The notes beneath the pieces were generated by a model that saw only the letters and a program-made list of their open reading frames with translations, made no database searches and was not told the origin of the DNA. A DNA stretch of 64,000 nucleotides. Origin: Natroniella sulfidigena (GTDB lineage Bacteria; Bacillota; Halanaerobiia; Halobacteroidales; Halobacteroidaceae). Positions 25,915 to 36,175 of this stretch are shown here, one piece after another (the first letter of the stretch is position 1; every line of letters starts with the position of its first letter). Made by a program: the position numbers and the translations under genes. The DNA lies in contig NZ_JALKBY010000008.1 in NCBI RefSeq assembly GCF_023223645.1, positions 1-64,000 on the forward strand, read 5' to 3'.

Positions 25915-28071
25915 CTAAAAGTCCATAGTCAATGAAATTCTCCCTCTAGAAGAATCAACCTCCAGGACTTTCACTTCTACATTATCTCCAACTCCAACAA
26001 CTTCTAATGGATCAGTTATATATTGAGCACTGAGCTTAGAAATATGTACTAAGCCATCTTCTTTAACCCCTATATCCACAAAAGCTCCAAAGTCAACCAC
26101 ATTCCTTACCGTACCAGATAAAATCATATCTGGCTTTAAATCTTCTATTGCTAAAATTTCTTCTTTAAAGATTGGTTTAGGTAGCTTATCTCTTGGATCA
26201 CGCCCTGGTTTTAATAACGATTCTTTTATATCCTTTAATGTTGGTAACCCAACTTTAAGTTCTTCACTTATATCAACAAGAGCACAATCCTTTAAGGATT
26301 GTTTTAATTCTTTTAAAGCTGATTTATTCTTTAAATCTTTAAGTTCAAAGTTAAACCTTTTTAATAATTGTTCTGCTATTTGATAAGATTCAGGATGAAT
26401 AGCAGTTTCATCTAACAGATTTACACCATCTTTGATCTTTAAAAATCCAGCTGCTTGAGTGAATGTCTTTGGCCCTAACCGATAGACCTCCTTTAATTCT
26501 TCTCTATTTTTAAACCCTTTATTCTCTTCTCTATATTCAATAATATAGTCAGCCACTCCAGAATTAATCCCTGCTACATATCCTAATAAGGCACTAGAAG
26601 CAGAGTTTAGATCAACTCCTACATAATTAACAACCGACTCTACAACTGTCTCTAATGCTTCTTCTAGGCGTGATTGATTAATATCATGCTGATACATTCC
26701 AACTCCAATATGCTTAGGATCAATTTTCACTAACTCGGCTAAAGGATCTTGTAACCTTCTCCCAATTGAAATAGCCCCACGCATTGCAACATCCAATTCT
26801 GGAAATTCAACTCCTGCTAACTTAGATGCCGAATAAACAGAGGCTCCTGCTTCATTAACAATAATATACTTTAAATCTAGCTCTAACTCTTGAATTAATT
26901 CTGTTACTAACTGCTCTGTTTCTCGACAAGCAGTTCCATTCCCAATAGCTATTGTATTTAATTGATGACCATTGATCAAATCAGTTAATATCTCTTTCGC
27001 TTCCTGCTTTCTATTTTGTGGTTTATGAGGGTAGATAGTCTCTGTTACTAATAATTCACCAAAGCAATCAAGTACAGCTATCTTGCATCCTGTTCTGAAG
27101 GCTGGGTCAATCGCTAATACTTTGCTATTTTTTAATGGTGGTTGTAATAATAAATTCCTTAAGTTTTTACTAAATACATCAATTGCGTGTTCTTCTGCTT
27201 TATCAGTTAAGTGACTTCTAATCTCTCTTTCAATTGCCGGGCCAACCAACCGATAATAGGCATCCTCAATTGCTAATTTCAACTCTTCTTTAAAGATTGA
27301 ATCTCCAGTTATAAATTGATTCTCTAATTTATTAATAATCTTCTCATCATTTGAAGTCACCTTAACTTGTAAAATATCTTCCTCTTCTCCCCGATTAATA
27401 GCCAACACTCGATAAGGAGGCACCTTTTGAATCTGCTCTTGATAGTCATAATAAATTTCATAATCTGTCTGCTGCTCATCAACCTTACTTTTAGAGACTA
27501 GTTGGCCCTCATCTAAAGTTATTTGCCGGGCCAACCTCCTACTAACAGCTTGATCAGCAACATATTCTGCTACTATATCACGTACCCCTTGCAAAACATC
27601 TTCTATGCTACTTAAATCTTGTTCAGAGTCTAAATACTCACTACAGATCTCCTTAATTGAACCAGACTCTACCTTTTGTTCTAAAAACTTACTAGCTAAC
27701 GGCTCTAACCCCTTCTCCTTAGCCATTGTAGCTCGTGTTCTTCTTTTAGGTCTATAAGGACGATAAATATCCTCTAACTCTTGTAATTTGGCAACTTGAT
27801 TGATTTTAGCTTCTAACTCAGCAGTTAACTTATCTTGTTTAGCAATTGAAGCAATAACTTCTTCCTTCCTCTGCTGCAACTTCTCTAAATATTCCCATCT
27901 TGCTTTCAAATCTCTTAAAGTAACCTCATCTAACTTGCCAGTTGCTTCTTTTCTATAACGAGCTATAAAGGGAATAGTATTTCCGTCTTTTAATAACTTA
28001 ATAGTTCTGTTAACTTGTCCAATTTCTAAACTTAATTCCTCTGCTAATTGCTCTTCTAAATTAAATTTCAA
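25915..28071 (-). CDS. tex: Tex family transcription accessory protein
   Basis: A 718-residue nucleic-acid-binding protein with the full Tex layout: N-terminal helical/HTH-like region with the ATGKLDEVTLRDL motif (about residue 43), a YqgF/RuvC-like domain (about 320-450, VLAIDPAFRTGCKIAVLD), helix-hairpin-helix segments (SALLGYVAGINSGVA and KEVYRLGPKTFTQAAGFLKI) and a C-terminal S1 domain (about 645-715). It is thought to act in transcription or RNA quality control. The start is TTG after GGAGGG. It is inserted between divIC and yabR relative to Bacillus order. Confidence 0.95.
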   Translation of the reverse strand: MKFNLEEQLAEELSLEIGQVNRTIKLLKDGNTIPFIARYRKEATGKLDEVTLRDLKARWEYLEKLQQRKEEVIASIAKQDKLTAELEAKINQVAKLQELEDIYRPYRPKRRTRATMAKEKGLEPLASKFLEQKVESGSIKEICSEYLDSEQDLSSIEDVLQGVRDIVAEYVADQAVSRRLARQITLDEGQLVSKSKVDEQQTDYEIYYDYQEQIQKVPPYRVLAINRGEEEDILQVKVTSNDEKIINKLENQFITGDSIFKEELKLAIEDAYYRLVGPAIEREIRSHLTDKAEEHAIDVFSKNLRNLLLQPPLKNSKVLAIDPAFRTGCKIAVLDCFGELLVTETIYPHKPQNRKQEAKEILTDLINGHQLNTIAIGNGTACRETEQLVTELIQELELDLKYIIVNEAGASVYSASKLAGVEFPELDVAMRGAISIGRRLQDPLAELVKIDPKHIGVGMYQHDINQSRLEEALETVVESVVNYVGVDLNSASSALLGYVAGINSGVADYIIEYREENKGFKNREELKEVYRLGPKTFTQAAGFLKIKDGVNLLDETAIHPESYQIAEQLLKRFNFELKDLKNKSALKELKQSLKDCALVDISEELKVGLPTLKDIKESLLKPGRDPRDKLPKPIFKEEILAIEDLKPDMILSGTVRNVVDFGAFVDIGVKEDGLVHISKLSAQYITDPLEVVGVGDNVEVKVLEVDSSRGRISLTMDF

Positions 28072-28090
28072 TTATTTCCCTCCTGATTTA

Positions 28091-28390
28091 TCATTCATCT
28101 ATAATGATATATAACATTTCCCCTTCTTTTACCAATCCTAATTCACTCCTAGCCACCTGTTTTATAAACTTTTCAGAATTGACATGTTCGACCTGTTTTT
28201 CAAGCTCTTTTTTATCAAAAGCTATCTCCTCAATCTCTTCTTCTAGCCGTACAATCTCTTCTTGTAACCTCTTTCTTTCTAAACTGCCTTGATAAAAATT
28301 ATTGATAGTTCCAGCTAAAAAAAAGATTCCTGCAATTAAAAATAATACTTTAAATAATCTACTTTTAATTATCTTAAGTACTTTCATCAT
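28091..28390 (-). CDS. divIC: Septum formation initiator DivIC
   Basis: A 99-residue bitopic membrane protein: a short basic N-terminus, one membrane span (about residues 13-30) and an extracytoplasmic coiled coil (about 35-75, RLQEEIVRLEEEIEEIAFDKKELEKQV) ending in the FtsB/DivIC-type ARSELGLVKEGEMLYII motif. It is part of the FtsL-DivIB complex that activates septal wall synthesis. Confidence 0.92.
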   Translation of the reverse strand: MMKVLKIIKSRLFKVLFLIAGIFFLAGTINNFYQGSLERKRLQEEIVRLEEEIEEIAFDKKELEKQVEHVNSEKFIKQVARSELGLVKEGEMLYIIIDE

Positions 28391-28462
28391 TTCACCTCTT
28401 TGATTAATTCCTTAGTCAATGCTTTTACTTTATTCTAGGTTTAAATTATTTTATCCTGCAAG

Positions 28463-28879
28463 TTATCTTTTAAATATTTCCTTAAATTTCTCTTTAATCT
28501 TCAGTAAAATGGACTTTAATCTATTATAAATTAATAAAACGATACTCTTTATTTTCTGGTAAAATACTCCAATCAATTTTACTACTCGCTGAAAAAAGAT
28601 AATACTATACTTACTGATGGTTAAATAATAAATAACCTCCCCACTAATAACCCCTATAAATATATATAACCTAACTTGACCTTGATTACTATAAATTAAA
28701 CCTAAAAAAACAAATAATGTAACTGCTAAACAAAATAAAAGATCAAATAAATCAGTAGCTACTCTACCCAATTGGCACTTTCCCCTCAAAACACGATAAA
28801 AATCAAAAAAAAAGCCAATAACCACTCCTATCATCATCATATTTAAAAATGTAAAAGCTTGTAACCTTAATGAAACCAT
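28463..28879 (-). CDS. yabQ: Spore cortex protein YabQ
   Basis: A 138-residue membrane protein with about three or four hydrophobic segments and the YabQ-type N-terminus (FLNMMMIGVVIGFFFDFYRVLRG) followed by DLFDLLFCLAVTLFVFLGL. YabQ is needed for spore cortex formation in Bacillus. The C-terminal 35 residues are very basic. It is placed, as usual, between yabP and divIC. Confidence 0.9.
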   Translation of the reverse strand: MVSLRLQAFTFLNMMMIGVVIGFFFDFYRVLRGKCQLGRVATDLFDLLFCLAVTLFVFLGLIYSNQGQVRLYIFIGVISGEVIYYLTISKYSIIFFQRVVKLIGVFYQKIKSIVLLIYNRLKSILLKIKEKFKEIFKR

Positions 28880-28902
28880 ACTCTTTTCCTCCTAAATCTA
28901 AA

Positions 28903-29172
28903 CTATTTGAATAATCGTTTGATAATCCCTCCTTTATGTAACTCTTGGTCATACTTTAGTTCCCTAATATAACCATCTACACTCAATTTTGAACTATCTA
29001 AATCAAGTTGATTGATATGCAACTCTTCTCCGAGAATTACTAAACTTCCTAGATTTGTCTCTAATACTATCTTAGTTTCATCAAAATTAATTACTTCTAC
29101 TACTCCAGTCAAATTTAATAACTTGCGATCATATAATTCTAAGTTCTGTTTAGCACCATTGTTTTCTGTCAT
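28903..29172 (-). CDS. yabP: Sporulation protein YabP
   Basis: An 89-residue protein of the YabP family, with RKLLNLTGVVEVINFDETKIVLETNLGSLVILGEELHINQLDLDSSKLSVDG. The family is also called spore coat/cortex assembly protein. The start at 29172 follows a GGGGGG ribosome site. It begins the yabP-yabQ-divIC group; the usual yabO upstream is absent and the lactate cluster stands there instead. Confidence 0.9.
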   Translation of the reverse strand: MTENNGAKQNLELYDRKLLNLTGVVEVINFDETKIVLETNLGSLVILGEELHINQLDLDSSKLSVDGYIRELKYDQELHKGGIIKRLFK

Positions 29173-29227
29173 CTTATCCCCCCTTCTCACTCAATATTTA
29201 TGCTGTTATTAATAATTCTATTCAAAA

Positions 29228-29265
29228 AAAAGAAGTCTGCTAGCTATAGCCAACAGACTTCTTTT
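29228..29265 (-). terminator. Terminator after larA
   Basis: A 12-bp stem (aaaagaagtctg and cagacttctttt) runs into a T tract on the minus strand. It ends the lactate operon before yabP. Confidence 0.82.
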
Positions 29266-29279
29266 CTACTATTTATTAT

Positions 29280-30557
29280 TTATTTTGAGACTGTTACAGA
29301 AACACCATCAGGAATAACAGTAATCCTAGCTTCAGAATCATCAAGTATCTTTTCTGCCATCTCTAATGCTTCATTTAAATCCGCAGCCCAGTGCATAGAC
29401 ATATCTTCAACCATCTCTCGAGGTGCATCAGTTACCATAATCACTTCAAATTGCAATAACAATCTAGCTAACACCTGAGACTCCCATTGATCTGGAATAG
29501 TATCCTTACGATCTCTAGCTTCTATTTCATCCATCACTTGTTGGACAGAATCTGCTTCAGCAAAAGTCTTATAAAAGGCTTCTCCACCATGACCATCAGA
29601 GCATTCAGCAGCAATAATAATTACGCCACCCTCTTTACAGGTAGCTTCACCTGCAGTCATCCCCTTAACTGATTGATAAATATTTTGATCTAGAGGATAA
29701 CCCCCATTAGTCGTAATTACTATCTCAGCAGGTTTAGCTTTGGCCCCAGACAGCTCTGCTACAAATTGGCACCCTTCTGCATGAGCTTCCTCACGATGGC
29801 CCGCAAAAGCATTGATTACTTCCTTATCTTCATTAATTACTACATTAAGAATAAACTCAAGATTAGCCTGTTCAGCTGCATATAGCATATCTCTATGCAG
29901 TGGATTACCATCTAAAATACCGGTTCGAGCTTTATTATGTCCAATAAACTCCGAACAATGATTAGCCAAAACTGTCATCTTACTTGCTACTCCTGGCAAA
30001 ACACTCTTTCTACCGCCAGAAAAGCCAGCAAAGAAATGTGGTTCAATAAAACCCTCAGCAATCAATAAATCCGCATCTACAGCCAATTTATTTAGGATTA
30101 AATCTCCACCAGAAGGTAAAGTTCCTAAATGAACCATACTATCTTGATCTCGGCTATCATGATTGATTATTGTTTCATTGTCCACAATATCATCTCCATA
30201 CTTATGACGCAACTCCTCTTCAGTAGATGCTCGATGAAAACCGGTTGCTATTAAGATAGTAATCTCTGCTTCAGGATTACCTGCCCTGATTTCATCTAAA
30301 ATAATCGGCATCGTTACATGGCTAGGTACAGGTCGAGTATGATCACTAGAAATTACAACTATATTATCTTTTCCAACTGCTAACTCTCTTAATTGAGGAC
30401 TATTAATTGGATTTTTCAAAGCTTCCTTGACCAATTCTTCTTCACAAAGATCTGCAACATAATCATGAGCTTGTGAAACAAGAACCCCTTCCAACCTTTC
30501 TTCTGGAAGCTCAAGACTTAACTTCTTTTCTCCATAAGGTAATTTAATTTCAGGCAT
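29280..30557 (-). CDS. larA: Lactate racemase (nickel-pincer enzyme) LarA
   Basis: A 425-residue enzyme that interconverts D- and L-lactate with a nickel-pincer nucleotide cofactor. Visible signature regions are VISSDHTRPVPSH (about residue 69), ATGFHRAS (about 104), GFIEPHFFAGFSGGRKSVLPG (about 170-190) with the Lys that carries the cofactor, and ANHCSEFIGHNKA (about 199). The cofactor genes larB, larC and larE are not in the window. It is the last gene of the lactate cluster and lets the organism use both isomers with one dehydrogenase. Confidence 0.9.
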   Translation of the reverse strand: MPEIKLPYGEKKLSLELPEERLEGVLVSQAHDYVADLCEEELVKEALKNPINSPQLRELAVGKDNIVVISSDHTRPVPSHVTMPIILDEIRAGNPEAEITILIATGFHRASTEEELRHKYGDDIVDNETIINHDSRDQDSMVHLGTLPSGGDLILNKLAVDADLLIAEGFIEPHFFAGFSGGRKSVLPGVASKMTVLANHCSEFIGHNKARTGILDGNPLHRDMLYAAEQANLEFILNVVINEDKEVINAFAGHREEAHAEGCQFVAELSGAKAKPAEIVITTNGGYPLDQNIYQSVKGMTAGEATCKEGGVIIIAAECSDGHGGEAFYKTFAEADSVQQVMDEIEARDRKDTIPDQWESQVLARLLLQFEVIMVTDAPREMVEDMSMHWAADLNEALEMAEKILDDSEARITVIPDGVSVTVSK

Positions 30558-30598
30558 TAATTCTCCTCCCTCTATAAATCAAATAAATGTTATTAAAT

Positions 30599-31990
30599 CT
30601 AAACAGTCTTTCCTGGGTTTAAGATGTTATTAGGATCGAATGTATCTTTGATTCCACGCATCAGCTTAACTTGAGCCTCTCCAACATCTTGATGCAAATA
30701 TTCCTTCTTAGCAGAAGCAATACCATGCTCACCAGAAACTAACCCTCTTAACTCTCTTGCTTTAGCATACATATCATCCATTACTGCTTTATTCTTTTCT
30801 TGCCAAGTCTCTTCATCAAGATCTTCTTTCATTGTGTAAATGTGAAGGTTACCATCACCTGCATGACCAAATCCACGGATCTTAAGACCATGCTTTTCTT
30901 CTAAAGCATCAGTATACTTTACAAATTCTGCAATCTTATTACGAGGCACAACAACATCACATTCATCTAAGTGGCTGACTGCTTTTAACGCCTCAAGCAA
31001 CGCTCCTCGAGTATCCCAAATTATACTCTGACGTTCATCAGTATTAGCAATATAGACATCATGAGCATCATTATCTAAACAAACTTCAGCAGCAGCTTCA
31101 TACTTCTTCTCTAACTCATCTTTGTCATTGCCATAAAAAACAAGTAATAGATAAGCATCCGCTGATGTATCAGGAAACTCCTTCCCTAAATATTCAGTAG
31201 CTGCTAATAAGACATCACGCTGCATATATTCAATACCTGTCGGTACTAATTTAGCATTAATAATTTCTGGTACCGTACCGATTGCCTGTTCTAAACTATC
31301 AAAAGGAACTAACAAAGTAAGTTGTTTTTTCGGTAATGGAAGTAACTTTAAAGTAATCTCAGTTACAATTCCTAATGTACCTTCTGAACCAATCATTAAT
31401 TCTTGGATACTATAACCTGAACTATTTTTAACTAATTTCCCACCAGTTTCAATTACCTCTCCAGTAGGAAGAACTATCTTCATCCCTTGTACATAATCTC
31501 TAGTTACCCCATACTTAACAGCTCTCATCCCACCAGCATTAGTCATTACATTACCACCTAAAGTAGCACTCTTTTCACCAGGATCTGGGGGATACAAAAA
31601 TCCTAAATTACTTACTGTTTCAGCAAAATTCATCAAAATAACACCTGGTTGTACTTTAGCCATTAAATTTTCCTCATCAATCTCAATAATTTGATCCATA
31701 GCAGTAGTTAATAATAAAATACCACCTTCCATTGCCACTGCACCACCACAAAGCCCTGTTCCAGTACCACGAGGAGTTACTGGAATATTTCTTTCGTTAG
31801 CAAATTTCATAATTTCTGAGACTTCTGCTGTAGTTTCAGGTTCAACCATCACTTCAGGATAAACCTTAAGCTCTGCTAATTCATCATGAGAATAATCTTC
31901 ACTAATTTGATCACCTACATAAACACGATCATCATCTAAGATTCCTTTTAAACGCTGGATATCAATTTCAGTAACTTTATTATAACTCAT
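30599..31990 (-). CDS. lctD: FAD-linked lactate dehydrogenase (GlcD-type)
   Basis: A 463-residue flavoprotein of the FAD_binding_4/GlcD family. The FAD-binding PCMH domain covers about residues 35-215 (VTPRGTGTGLCGGAVAMEGGILL; PPDPGEKSATLGGNVMTNAGGMRAVKYG) and the C-terminal FAD-linked oxidase domain carries GFGHAGDGNLHIY and GEHGIASAKKEYL. It oxidises lactate to pyruvate and hands electrons to the EtfAB proteins encoded next to it, an arrangement known from Acetobacterium woodii. The start at 31990 is set by AAGGAGGA 7 nt upstream. Confidence 0.92.
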   Translation of the reverse strand: MSYNKVTEIDIQRLKGILDDDRVYVGDQISEDYSHDELAELKVYPEVMVEPETTAEVSEIMKFANERNIPVTPRGTGTGLCGGAVAMEGGILLLTTAMDQIIEIDEENLMAKVQPGVILMNFAETVSNLGFLYPPDPGEKSATLGGNVMTNAGGMRAVKYGVTRDYVQGMKIVLPTGEVIETGGKLVKNSSGYSIQELMIGSEGTLGIVTEITLKLLPLPKKQLTLLVPFDSLEQAIGTVPEIINAKLVPTGIEYMQRDVLLAATEYLGKEFPDTSADAYLLLVFYGNDKDELEKKYEAAAEVCLDNDAHDVYIANTDERQSIIWDTRGALLEALKAVSHLDECDVVVPRNKIAEFVKYTDALEEKHGLKIRGFGHAGDGNLHIYTMKEDLDEETWQEKNKAVMDDMYAKARELRGLVSGEHGIASAKKEYLHQDVGEAQVKLMRGIKDTFDPNNILNPGKTV

Positions 31991-32007
31991 TAATTTTTCC
32001 TCCTTCA

Positions 32008-33225
32008 CTATTTGGCAGCTGCAACCTGCTCTTTAAAGATCTCTTCTCCATTCTTTATCTTTTCAATTAATTGTGGCACTACTTCATAAAGATCTCCTAC
32101 AATTCCATAATGGGCTACATCAAAGATATTTGCTTCTGGATCATTATTAATCGCAAAAATATTTTCAGAGTTCTGCATTCCAGCTACAAACTGTACAGCT
32201 CCTGAAATACCTAATGTAATTATTAATTCAGGTCGTACTGACCTACCACTAAGACCAATTTGTTGTTGATGATCAGTCCAACCTTTCTCGATTAATGGTC
32301 GAGTAGTTCCTATCTTACCACCTAATAAATCAGCAAGTTCTCGAGCCATTTCTAAATCTTTCTCTTCTCTAAGTCCACGACCAACAGCTACAATTATATT
32401 AGCATCTTCAATACTCTCTACTTCTGGCTTTTTAGTAATATCAATAATATTAGCTCTCGTTTTTAATTTTTCTTCTGCTACACTAAATTCTACAACTTCA
32501 CCAGTTGGATCTTCAACTCTCTTTGCTGGCTCCATGACTTTATAACGCATAGTAGCCATCTGTGGTCGATTCCTAGTAGTTAAAATTGTAGCCATAATAT
32601 TACCACCAAAAGCAGGTCGAGTCTGTACTAAATCAGTATTCTCTCTAACATCTAGCACAGTACAGTCAGCCGTTAGACCTGTTCTAAATCTAGTAGCCAC
32701 ACGTGGAGCAAGGGATCGACCAATCGAAGTAGCTCCCACTAGTATAATAGCAGGCTGAGTTCTATTAACACAGTCCTCAATTGCCGTTGCATACAATTCA
32801 ACATTGAAGTGATGTAATTCTTCTTGATCATAGACATATACCTTGTCAGCACCATGAGCAATAATTTCATCAGTTTGGTCTGTAATATTATGACCAAGTA
32901 AGACTACATGTAATTCTTGATCTATTTTATTAGCTAGCTCTCTTCCTTTCCCCATCAATTCATAAGTTACAGGATGAATTTCTCCCTCTAACTGCTCAGC
33001 AAAGACTAATACATCTTGCCACTCATCCTTATTAACCACTTCTCTTTCATCCTTGATTGGTTCAATAACACCTTTTTGACATTCATCAACGCAAATTCCA
33101 CATGCTTTACAAGCGGCATTCATCTCAACCTTCTCATCTACTATCTCTATTGCATCAAAAGGACAAGCATCCATACACTTTCCACATAAATTACAATTCA
33201 CATAATCTATACTGTAATTACTCAT
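32008..33225 (-). CDS. etfA: Electron transfer flavoprotein alpha with ferredoxin domain
   Basis: A 405-residue protein. Residues 1-60 are a ferredoxin domain with two Cys sets (CNLCGKCMDACP and CKACGICVDECQKG), fused to a standard EtfA (about 65-400) with the FAD-binding C-terminal motif GRGLREEKDLEMARELADLLGG and LIITLGISGAVQFVAGMQNSE. This fusion is typical of the EtfA that works with lactate dehydrogenase in electron confurcation. It overlaps etfB by 4 nt (ATGA type). Confidence 0.95.
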   Translation of the reverse strand: MSNYSIDYVNCNLCGKCMDACPFDAIEIVDEKVEMNAACKACGICVDECQKGVIEPIKDEREVVNKDEWQDVLVFAEQLEGEIHPVTYELMGKGRELANKIDQELHVVLLGHNITDQTDEIIAHGADKVYVYDQEELHHFNVELYATAIEDCVNRTQPAIILVGATSIGRSLAPRVATRFRTGLTADCTVLDVRENTDLVQTRPAFGGNIMATILTTRNRPQMATMRYKVMEPAKRVEDPTGEVVEFSVAEEKLKTRANIIDITKKPEVESIEDANIIVAVGRGLREEKDLEMARELADLLGGKIGTTRPLIEKGWTDHQQQIGLSGRSVRPELIITLGISGAVQFVAGMQNSENIFAINNDPEANIFDVAHYGIVGDLYEVVPQLIEKIKNGEEIFKEQVAAAK

Positions 33226-34016
33226 ATGATTTTCAACTCCTTTAACTCATTATACATTTTATCAGCTAATTCTTCTCCACTACCATCCCACACAACTTGC
33301 TCAATATCATCTTCTGGTGGGAAAACCCTCTCTACCTGTGTTGGAGATCCTTTTAAACCAAAGTTAGTCTCATCATCATCTGCTAAATCATCAAAAGTAA
33401 GCGTCTTAATCTCTTTATCCTCAGTCTCTAACTTAAGCTTATAGGAAGGTAATCTCGGCTGACTTACATGCTTAGTTACAGTTATTAAACCAGGATAACT
33501 AAACTCCACTACCTCAATTGTATCCCCCATATCCTTCTCTACAACTATCTTCTCCACAGTAGATTCTTCTATGGAGCTTACATAAGCTACATGAGGAATC
33601 CCTAATGTCTCTGCGATAGACGGGCCAACCTGAGCAGTATCTCCATCAGTACTCTCCATTCCACAAATAATTAAATCATAACCATTCTTTAAACCTATTA
33701 CCTCAAGCCCTTGAGCTAATGTATAACTAGTAGCTAAAACATCAGCACCAGCAAATTTAATGTCAGATAAAATATATCCCTTATCAGCTCCCATCATATA
33801 TGCTTCTCTAATAACTTCCTTAGCTTGAGGAGGCCCCATTGTAATAACTGTCACTGTACCTCCATGCTCTTCTTTTAATTGTAAGGCAGTTTCAAGAGCA
33901 TATAGATCATAAGGATTCATAATAGAATCAACACCATCACGAATCAAATTACCATTTTCATCAACTTCTACATTTTTAGTATCAGGAACTTGCTTGATAC
34001 ATACTAAAATTTCCAA
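33222..34016 (-). CDS. etfB: Electron transfer flavoprotein beta subunit
   Basis: A 264-residue subunit of the ETF that binds the second flavin and contacts NAD(H) in bifurcating forms. It shows ILVCIKQVPDT at the start, SIMNPYDLYALE, AYMMGADKGYILSD and the signature ICGMESTDGDTAQVGPSIAE. I choose the TTG at 34016, 6 nt after GAGGTG, because it gives the typical N-terminus; a GTG three codons earlier lies in the ribosome site. It is the first gene of the etfB-etfA-lctD-larA unit. Confidence 0.95.
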   Translation of the reverse strand: MEILVCIKQVPDTKNVEVDENGNLIRDGVDSIMNPYDLYALETALQLKEEHGGTVTVITMGPPQAKEVIREAYMMGADKGYILSDIKFAGADVLATSYTLAQGLEVIGLKNGYDLIICGMESTDGDTAQVGPSIAETLGIPHVAYVSSIEESTVEKIVVEKDMGDTIEVVEFSYPGLITVTKHVSQPRLPSYKLKLETEDKEIKTLTFDDLADDDETNFGLKGSPTQVERVFPPEDDIEQVVWDGSGEELADKMYNELKELKII

Positions 34017-34149
34017 TTTAGTCACCTCTTCTTTAAAATTTTATTAATTTAGTCTTACTAAACAAACTCAACTTATCTATATATTAGATCTACCTCTTAA
34101 TAAAACAGACTGAGAAGCTCTATTTTATATCCCACCTCCCTTATTAGGA

Positions 34150-34210
34150 TATGGTCAGGTGGTCTGACCATATTCTTGCTAAGCACCTGACTCTATCTAG
34201 AGCCAGGTGT
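34150..34210 (-). promoter_or_regulatory. Operator and dyad ahead of etfB
   Basis: TGGTCTGACCA (34160-34170) lies inside a larger dyad, TATGGTCAG (34150-34158) with CTGACCATA (34164-34172), upstream of etfB. The core matches the FadR-type GntR site TNGTNNNACNA and is identical to three sites upstream of the permease gene. A hairpin with one mismatch (34183-34210) stands between it and the permease stop. It has no good T tract, so part of the transcription may read through from the permease. Confidence 0.7.
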
Positions 34211-34224
34211 TATAACTATTTGGA

Positions 34225-35898
34225 CTAGAACAATCCTGGAACAAATACTGAAACAGATAATGCTCCAATAATACCAACTACTAGAGCATAAACAAAAGCT
34301 GGTACTAAATTGGTTCTAATTACCTTCCCTTCTTGACCTAATACACCTACAGTTGTACAAGCAGCTACAACATTATGAACACAGATCATATTTCCTGCCG
34401 CTCCACCAACAACCTGTAAACCAAGAATTACAATTCTTGATACTCCAACACTATCAGCAACTCCATACTGAAAACCAGAAAACAAAATATTAGAAACAGT
34501 ATTACTACCTGACATAAATGCTCCAAGAAGACCAATGAATGGAGCAAAAATTGGCCAAACCCCTTGGAACATATTAGCAGCAGCAGTTGACATAGCATCC
34601 ATCATACTTCCAACCTCTAAAATCGTTACTTCACCTGAGTTAAGCATTACTTGTACCATTCCTACAGCAAATACTAAAGCAATTGTAGCAGGAATTATCT
34701 GCTTTAATGAATCAACCCAAGTCTTCTTAGCTACATCCCCATCCATCTGATGCATAAAAATTGTCAAGAAAGCAACCAACATAAATGGAATTGTTCCTGG
34801 TAAATATAAATAATCAAAAGAATAACTTAAATTTGTTCCAAGTATCCCTTCCCAACTAACTGAAAAACTGGTTAAAAATGATTGTAATGGGCCAACAACT
34901 CTAGTAGCCACCAAGATAATTGAAACTAAAAGATAAGGCATCCAAGCATTTAATGGGCTAATAGTAAGCTCTTCATCTTCTCCGCCGCCTGGTTTTAAAT
35001 CACCAATCCAATCACTATCCCAGTCTGACTGTTCAGCAAAATCCCAAGTCTCTTCAGGAACTAAAAAACCAGCTTTAGTAGCAGGAACTACAATTGCAAG
35101 AGAAATTAATCCAGCACCCAATGCAGGTAATTCTGGGCCAACAAAAGCAGCAATTGCTACATAAGGAACTGAAAAAGCAAGTCCCGCAAAGATAGCAAAA
35201 GGTGCCACTTCAAAGGCTGGCTTAAATGAGCGCTCTGGCCCAAACAATTTAGTCAAGACCATTACAATTATCAAAGGAATAGCTAGTCCCATAATTGCAT
35301 GAGGCAAAGCCGACCAAAGACCTACTTGATCTAAAAACTCACTTTGTGTAAATCCAGCAGCTTCTACTTGAGCTAAAATATCACCACTTAATATTGAAGA
35401 TACCCCACCAAAAATTGGTGTTCCTACAGCACCAAAACTAACCGAAACACTATCACCAATCAAAGCAACCATAGCAGCTGCTAAAGGTGGAAACCCAAGC
35501 CCTACTAACAAAGGCCCTGCTAATGCAGCAGGTGTACCAAAACCAGCAGCTCCTTCTATAAATGACACAAATAAGTACGCAATAATTACTGCTTGAATTC
35601 TTCTGTCAGGGCTAATATCAGTAAATGTCTTATTAATTGTCTTAATTGCCCCACTATTTTTTAATGTATTCATCAGTACTATTGCACCAAACACAATTAC
35701 CAAAATATTAAATGCACTCAACCCACCAAAGATAGTAGCTCCAGCCAACCATTGACCTGGCATCCCCCAATAGCCACCAGCAATCACAATAGCCACTAAC
35801 CATGCTAAAGGCATCACTTTCTGAGCAGGCCAATCATAAAATACCATTAGTATAATTGTCAACAAAATTGGTAAAGCAGCTAATATAGCTACAAACAT
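34225..35898 (-). CDS. lctP: L-lactate permease
   Basis: A 557-residue polytopic membrane protein of the LctP family with about 13 or more hydrophobic spans. Characteristic stretches are [57 protein letters not shown] and the C-terminal [23 protein letters not shown]. It imports lactate with protons. It has its own ribosome site (GGAGGAG) and an upstream region with three GntR operators. Confidence 0.94.
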   Translation of the reverse strand: MFVAILAALPILLTIILMVFYDWPAQKVMPLAWLVAIVIAGGYWGMPGQWLAGATIFGGLSAFNILVIVFGAIVLMNTLKNSGAIKTINKTFTDISPDRRIQAVIIAYLFVSFIEGAAGFGTPAALAGPLLVGLGFPPLAAAMVALIGDSVSVSFGAVGTPIFGGVSSILSGDILAQVEAAGFTQSEFLDQVGLWSALPHAIMGLAIPLIIVMVLTKLFGPERSFKPAFEVAPFAIFAGLAFSVPYVAIAAFVGPELPALGAGLISLAIVVPATKAGFLVPEETWDFAEQSDWDSDWIGDLKPGGGEDEELTISPLNAWMPYLLVSIILVATRVVGPLQSFLTSFSVSWEGILGTNLSYSFDYLYLPGTIPFMLVAFLTIFMHQMDGDVAKKTWVDSLKQIIPATIALVFAVGMVQVMLNSGEVTILEVGSMMDAMSTAAANMFQGVWPIFAPFIGLLGAFMSGSNTVSNILFSGFQYGVADSVGVSRIVILGLQVVGGAAGNMICVHNVVAACTTVGVLGQEGKVIRTNLVPAFVYALVVGIIGALSVSVFVPGLF

Positions 35899-36031
35899 AA
35901 CTAACTCCTCCTTTTGTTTTTTTATTATTCAGTCAATTAACAGCCTTTAAATTCCACAATGTAACTAAGTAAAATATAATCCAGACTAATAATTATTATT
36001 TTTTAATATCTCCTCCTCCCAAGAGGACAGA

Positions 36032-36163
36032 TGGTCTGACCACAACTTCAAAATAAAATTTTTGTTATTTGACTTTCCTGATGGACATATGGTCTGACCA
36101 CTACCCTAAAAATCAGATTTTCTTCTATTATATAATTATTCTGATGAACATATGGTCTGACCA
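36032..36163 (-). promoter_or_regulatory. Three GntR operators upstream of the lactate permease
   Basis: The palindrome TGGTCTGACCA occurs at 36032-36042, 36090-36100 and 36153-36163, spaced 58 and 63 bp. Longer flanks are shared by the copies (GAACATATGGTCTGACCACAA and relatives). It fits the FadR-family half-sites with GT and AC three bases apart, and the adjacent gene codes for such a regulator. The most distal copy ends 12 bp before the end of that gene. A TATAAT-like -10 is at about 36129-36134. Confidence 0.75.
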
Positions 36164-36175
36164 CAAATTCAAAAT

